Source of the DNA: Pogonophryne albipinna
Taxonomy: Eukaryota; Chordata; Actinopteri; Perciformes; Artedidraconidae
DNA length: 64,000 nucleotides
Direction of reading: 5' to 3'
Assembly: GCA_028583405.1 (NCBI GenBank)
Contig: CM053253.1
Coordinates: 398,230 to 462,229, forward strand
A model generated the notes under the pieces. It saw nothing but the letters and a program-made list of their open reading frames with translations. It was not told the origin of the DNA and made no database searches. The position numbers and the translations under genes were made by a program. Below, piece by piece: positions 58,945 to 64,000 of this stretch (the first letter of the stretch is position 1; each line of letters starts with the position of its first letter).

Positions 58945-60314
58945 CAGTGACGTGCGGTGAGGTTCATGGCTGGTGAGGCACTGACTCTTTCAGAATCAGA
59001 TTTACAAATATTATATATTTTGACCTTAAAGGTGGGGTAGGTAATTTTGGAGAAACCAGCTCGAGTGCGCTAGAATTTGAAAATACACAGCCCCTCCTCC
59101 AACACACACGAACGCGCACATGACCAATGAGGGCACGAGATAAGTTTGTGCACAGATGGAAGGCTGACAGGCAGGTTATTTTAGCCGGGCCGGCTAAAAT
59201 GAGTGGTCGTGCTTTTTACAGTACTACGGCTTCCACAGATGAAATGTTCTTATGTATTTTTTGTCAAAGCACTTAAGATATTCATTGCTATCGGGATGTT
59301 AAGAGCATTCCATGGAATATAACAAAAAGTGTATCTCGAGCCGGTTTCTCAGACTTACCTACCCCACCTTTAATCGAAATATTCTGTTATTTTCAAAAGC
59401 TTTTTTAGTCTGATGCTTCGATTCATTTTAAACAGACTGTTCAACAAAAGGATAGCCTACCCAAAATCTAAATATTGTATTGTTCTCTCTTAGTAAGATC
59501 TAATTTTCATTACAAATGTGGTCTTACCTTGACTTGAAGATGAAGTCCATGCTATCCTTCTGGACAACAATCTTTATTACTTTTTTGTAAAAGTCCTCCT
59601 TATCTTCCTTTAGTTTCAAAAGCCTAGCTTGTTGTTTTCGTCTACCGTCTCTGCGTAGAATAACAGTAGCAACAAGAACCTGTGGGCTCACTTGCGCCCC
59701 CTTCAGTGCGGCAGAGGTTGTGGCTGCCTCCCCTGGTGCTTTTTCCATTGCCGTTGTATGATGAGACCAGCGAGCTTAAATATAATATATATACGTGAAA
59801 TAAGTTATTTAGAGACTATGGATGGCGAGGATAAATGTAATAAAGGGATCTACAAACATTACATTGGTGACATACAGTGAGATGGTGCAGGCATGCGCTT
59901 AGGGCCCGCTTTCCAGACAGTTTCTGTGGGGTGACGCATTCTGAGGTGAGGCAGAGCTCATCTGTGCCTCACCTCACCACACAGTAACTGGCTTGAGCGC
60001 GCTCACAAAATAAGTGCCCGCGCTAAATTAGTGCCCGTGCTCCAGCAAGTTACTGTGGGCTTACGAGAGGCAGAGCTCGTCCCTGCCTCACTTCTCAATC
60101 TCATCGCTCCCCGTAGTTGTAGCGGAGCACGGCAAATTAGCCGATTTTTACTATAAAAAGCGATTGGAATCAAACAGAAATCACATTTACAACACAGATC
60201 AGTGGACACATTTTATTATTATTATTTGTATTATTATTTTTATTTTTTTCCGTTACATTGGAGAATGACAAGTGAGGCTCTGCCTCACCTGCCTCCCCTG
60301 ACCGCACGTCGCTG
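58945..60314. mobile_element. hAT-like element, 'CAGTGACGTGCGGTGAGG' ends
   Basis: CAGTGACGTGCGGTGAGG at 58945 and the inverse 'CCCCTGACCGCACGTCGCTG' ending 60314. A perfect 8-bp target duplication, GTATAATC, lies at 58937-58944 and 60315-60322, diagnostic of hAT insertion. The inside has several inverted 'GAGGCAGAGCTC' blocks. The minus-strand frame 59524-59748 (KAPGEAATTSAALKG...) may be a piece of host or transposase sequence; unassigned. It contains a nested TTAA MITE. Confidence 0.85.
59026..59373. mobile_element. TTAA MITE nested in the hAT element
   Basis: TTAAAGGTGGGGTAGGTAA at 59026 and its inverse ending at 59373, with imperfect arms of about 36 bp (…GAGAAACC[AG]GCTCG). TTAA on both sides. 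348 bp, no coding sequence. Confidence 0.8.
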
Positions 60315-60322
60315 GTATAATC

Positions 60323-60975
60323 CATGTAGGGTCCAATTATTTGTGTTGGCCAGTGTTAGTAATCACCATTCAAACATCTTTTAAAAGTTGAACAAACCCC
60401 ACACAGCTCAGTGAAATGTTGACTTTATTTGATCATTTCAGTAAAAACTAACATTCATATTTCTCTTTTTGATTATAATACTGATGAACGTTCAAAACAA
60501 AGCAATTTGGCAACTTACCACATACGTTTTAAAAAGCTTAATAAGCACCGTAACTTTCATGATATCATTTCTCCGTCATAATCGATTGTTTCCGTGAACG
60601 GCCGACTGCTGTGTGACGTCTAATGCTGCGGCTGCAAGGCATTGTGGGGCAGCATTTTCTCCTCTCCTTTCGGTTAGGGAGGTCCAGTGGTTCCTAAGCT
60701 AAAGGAGGTTATAAAGGAAGTTTGAAACCTCCTTTCCTATTATTCTAGAGAATTCGAACAGCACTTATCATGGCTGCCACTGAGGGACTTCCGGGTCATT
60801 TCACTCCATTAGGAAGGTTCCTAAGCTAAATGGACTATTCGACTGCAGCCTAGGAGCTGATTTTTCAACTATCCGATCGCAACCCTACTCTGTACTCCAA
60901 CCGGAAGTACTCGGCCTCACACCCAGCCGCCGGAAGGTGATAGATGCCATCTTGTGCACAGAGCCTGAGCACAAG
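60323..60975. other. Spacer and likely 5' region of the gene at 60976
   Basis: The first 100 bp continue the sequence broken by the hAT insertion. 60590-60970 is GC-richer, with 'GGCATTGTGGG' and 'CTTCCGGGTCATTTC', 'CCGGAAGTACT' and 'GCCGCCGGAAG' (ETS-like sites), as in a TATA-less promoter. No other gene is seen. Confidence 0.35.
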
Positions 60976-61015
60976 ATGGCCAAAAACCGAGAGGAGAAGA
61001 GGTACAAAAGAAGAG
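60976..61015 (+). CDS. First coding exon of a multicopy gene, copy 2
   Basis: ATG at 60976 reads MAKNREEKRYKRR plus one base, then a consensus donor AAGAG|GTGAGTGG. Joined to 63925-63974 the frame stays open (phase 1). The N-terminus is very basic, like a nuclear or nucleolar signal. The preceding sequence has ETS-like sites and fits a promoter. In copy 1 only the last dozen bases of the exon remain, after a LINE (GAA)n tail. The gene's identity is unknown; its body would lie beyond the window. Confidence 0.45.
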
Positions 61016-61558
61016 GTGAGTGGATTAAACACATGCAGGCAGAGGTTTCATTAAGTGTATTTACACCTGTTAGCTTAGCTTACAGTTAATCACGAATCAG
61101 AAGTTATCTTATTTAACACAACAGCTGTAATCTTGGAAGAAAGAAACTCACAAAAATACTTCAAAATGTGCACTAAAAATAGTCTCAAACTATCTTTAAA
61201 TAAAGGCTAACAGCTACAGTCTAACAGCTACAGTCTAACAGCTAAAGTCTAACAGCTACAGTCTAACAGCTAACGGCTATCGGCTAACAGCTACAGTTAT
61301 TATTCCAGTTCGGCTCTGGGGGAGTAACAGTTGATTTGTAATGCTCAGCTGACTTTATGTTAGTTATTTATTACACCAGTTGTCTTTAAGACGGTTTGAG
61401 TTGTTGTGTTGGTGCTCTTTACCATAGATATGGTTTTAAAGGTAGCTAGCTTATTAGCATCGCCATTCACCGTGACTTAGCATTTTTCCCATTGAAATGA
61501 ATGGGGTTCTTCAGTTAGCAGCTAACGCTAAGCTAAGCGACGGTTTAGCTCATTAGAT

Positions 61559-63136
61559 CAGGGTTGCCAACTCTCACGCATCTGGCGTGTGACACACGCT
61601 TTCACTCTCAATCTCACGCTCTCACGCTGCCCAAACTATTCTCACGCCAAAAACAAGAATACCGAAGACAAGAAACGGTTTTGAAAACTTTTGTCACGTA
61701 GTGATCGTCTTCATAATAGAGCATCTTTGATAATGTCTTCTGGCCAATCAGAATCAAGATAACGGCGTGGTGTTGTTGCAAGAAGTCCCGACGGAGAATA
61801 CTTTTGCTGTAGTAAATCTCTATATACATCGATACAACATTACGTGTTGATATAAATCAACACGTAATGAAATAAGACCCCACGGTTTGATGATTGATAG
61901 GTGTGTGGGCTGTCTTTCATTTTGACACACAGAACAATGGGGGCTATCCACCTGTATGGATAAGGGTAGAGGCTGTGTGAATGACTTTACATACAATGTA
62001 AAGTCATTCACAGCCTCTTCCTCTTCTCTCTGTGAGGAGCAGCAGGTTCAGCTTTCAGAAAAAATTAACAAAAAACTAAAATGGCATTCATTTTTTAAAT
62101 ATGTCGTGTAGTAATAGATTTATTTATTTGTCTTCTCAAGAGAGTACCAGAATGTGTATTTTATGTTAGTATTTCAAAAGATCTCCTGGGGGAAAATCCC
62201 CCCAGACCCCTCTGCAGGGGTTGGGTTTTCAGCATGTCAACTCTTTCACCTGTGGGGAAATTGCAGGATTGGCTCCAGGTCGCCCTTTTTATTTACTTCA
62301 AGACAAATGTGCCTTTTTATTTCATACAGTTCAATTTGGATTGAGACAGGGAAATAATCTAAACCTCACGCGTGGCGTTTCACTGTCAAGGGGAGCGTGT
62401 ATGTAATTACATTGCAAATACTGACTTGAGCCCCATCATAGATTACCCAACAAAAATACTGTGGAGCCGCAACTGCCGACCCGTATTGCGCATGCGCAGA
62501 TCTAAGATCCAGTAGAAATGATAAAAAAGTAAAAGTCTGCTGCTTATTGTTCTACTAGGCCAAAATAGAGTCAAAGAGTATATGAGAGTGAGAGTGTGTT
62601 AATTAATATATTTGGCAGTTTAGAGTAAGTCTGTAGATTTGTTTGTGTGTGTGTTTCATGTAGCCTATAGGCCTCTCACGATAATTAATTTTGTTGGATA
62701 CATTTTCCCGGAAATTATTGCGATAAACGATAATATTGTCGGCACCGTTGTATGACCATTTTAGACCACTGACATAATGATAATATATAATAATAATTCA
62801 AGTACATCCTTTCAAAGGGCTAGTCACATCCTCATGTAAATGGCAATTTATCGAGTTCATTTTTATTTATCGTACGATAAGTCAATTAATTGCTTATCAG
62901 GCACACAATAAAACAGTGGAAACAAACATGTGTTTGACTTTCATTAGTGAATGAAACTGTGTGCCCTTTATAGTCCGTGTCCAATATTGTGTATTTGTAT
63001 ATATTGTATATATATCCTATATATATGCTAAGGTCCCGCTGCTGACACGATAGCAGTCATTTTGTGCGCATATGTGTAATTAAACCCATGATATCAAAAT
63101 CTCACTCCAGCCAGGTACCCGAAGTTGGCAACCCTG
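61559..63136. mobile_element. hAT-like element, 'CAGGGTTGCCAAC' ends, with empty site in copy 1
   Basis: Perfect 13-bp terminal inverted repeats, CAGGGTTGCCAAC at 61559 and GTTGGCAACCCTG ending 63136. A perfect 8-bp target duplication, CATTAGAT, lies at 61551-61558 and 63137-63144. The pre-insertion site with a single CATTAGAT is present at 25990-25997. 1,578 bp, no transposase. The inside has a palindrome, 'TTTACATACAATGTAAAG' (61982-62008), and an NRF-1-like TGCGCATGCGCA (about 62488). The right end is shared with 6966-7235. Confidence 0.92.
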
Positions 63137-63924
63137 CATTAGATACATAGATATACTTTATTTAAATAATGATTTATCTTAAACTGGGAAATGAATGTGT
63201 CACAGCAGAAGTGTTTACAGGCATTACACGAGTTAAACATATTTAAAAGATGCAATAAGATATAATAAAAATGAAGCATTAGCAGCAAGTATACACACAG
63301 GACACATATCACTAGAGTATCTAAAGAATACACAATATACAGAAAATACTGTATACATGGAGTACATTAAACAGTCTCACTAGCTAATGTCTGCTTTCTG
63401 TGTTAACTTAGTGATAGTTACACACGGATAGCGTTATAACCGTGATTCAAACAACCATTAATGTCACTTTTTATGTGAATAAAGTCATTTTAATGAAATA
63501 AAAGTGAACAAACTGTGAGCTGTAAATTAGAATGTAAGTTGCTACACAGATTATGATGAATTATATCTAAATATTTGTATTATATTAATAATAATTTACA
63601 CAGAAAACCAACTTGTTATCGTAATGGTTAAAGTAATTTGCATGTAACGTTAATAACTATCTGACCTTTCTATCATGTTCTCCTCTGCTTAGCATCACAT
63701 TGACCAAATGGATCAATTTGGAACATGTTTACGTCACAGCAGCATAGATAAGACAAGGCACTGCACATGGTGTGATAAAACACTACATATAAGCATCTAG
63801 AAATAGAACATATCATTGAATAAACTCTTTGAATTCCTCCTCTTCACTCCTGACAGTTTATGATGAATTATATCTAAATATTTGTATTATATTAATAATG
63901 AAGCAGCTCTGTGGTCTTCATCAG

Positions 63925-63974
63925 GACAGCTGATGAGCAGCATGGAGGAGAAGAAAGAGACCCCTGGAGCTCAG
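63925..63974 (+). CDS. Second coding exon of a multicopy gene, copy 2
   Basis: The acceptor 'GTCTTCATCAG' ends at 63924 and the donor 'CTCAG|GTCAGTG' follows. Reads QLMSSMEEKKETPGAQ in the frame set by exon 60976-61015. Identical to 26770-26819 in copy 1. The intron between the exons is about 2.9 kb here because of the hAT insertion, against about 1.26 kb in copy 1. Charged N-termini before a 'PGAQ' joint occur in fish NLR families, but that is only a guess. Confidence 0.42.
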
Positions 63975-64000
63975 GTCAGTGTGCACTTCATCACAATATA

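Larger units (their letters stand above)
61004..64000. repeat. Segmental duplication of a multicopy gene 5' region, copy 2
   Basis: Counterpart of 25496-26850, running to the window edge, interrupted by an hAT element (61559-63136). Copy 2 has extra TCTAACAGCTACAG units at 61208-61290. Confidence 0.9.

Overview
This window looks like accessory sequence from a ray-finned fish genome, probably a percomorph. The evidence is the set of teleost-type elements: L2 and Rex1-like LINEs, an I-clade (Nimb-like) LINE, a DIRS element with a tyrosine recombinase, a chromodomain Ty3/Gypsy element, hAT and TTAA-type DNA transposons, tRNA-derived SINEs and long CA/GT arrays. Host exons are few and small and have vertebrate splice signals. 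There are no bacterial features, CRISPR arrays or complete multi-exon genes.

Layout. (1) 1-418 is the 3' end of a LINE. (2) 419-5455 and 37161-44089 are two copies of one segmental duplication. Each holds a TTAA-flanked DNA transposon, a C2H2 zinc-finger exon, a TA-flanked element with long inverted ends, a relic zinc finger and the endonuclease part of an I-clade LINE. The finger array has 8 fingers in copy 1 and 23 in copy 2. Copy 2 has three in-frame TAG codons inside the array and gained a solo LTR with a near-perfect target-site duplication. (3) 4995-11000 holds the rest of the I-clade LINE, an hAT remnant and a near-complete minus-strand L2 LINE. (4) 11000-14900 has two microsatellites and part of an immunoglobulin-domain receptor gene (CD300/pIgR-like). 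Its second Ig exon is overrun by a 21-bp minisatellite. (5) 15280-20476 is a decayed DIRS-type retrotransposon (gag, RT, RNase H, tyrosine recombinase, inverted terminal repeats), followed by a foldback copy of its terminal repeat. (6) 21122-25480 holds a long TIR-bounded element, a hairpin and the 3' half of an I-clade LINE. (7) 25500-26850 and 60976-64000 are copies of the 5' region and first exons of a multicopy gene. Copy 2 carries an hAT element at a site that is empty in copy 1. (8) 27079-37113 is a nest of LINEs, an LTR, hAT elements, a SINE and a roughly 350-bp GT/GC tract. (9) 44287-51007 is a recent 3.35-kb direct tandem duplication joined at a 5-bp microhomology. Both copies contain a SINE interrupted by an LTR. 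(10) 51524-58030 has a minus-strand L2 LINE with a 459-codon open frame and a 5'-truncated Ty3/Gypsy element with a single stop in its integrase. (11) 58210-58705 holds two spliceable exons of an unrecognised protein, followed by an hAT element with a nested TTAA element.

The genes do not form a pathway. The window is best read as an archive of nested transposition and duplication around three fast-evolving host families: zinc-finger, Ig-receptor and a multicopy gene with a short first exon. I did not find a clearly new biological system. The most unusual structures are the zinc-finger array that carries amplified stop codons, the coding minisatellite in the Ig exon, and the DIRS element with its foldback terminal-repeat derivative.
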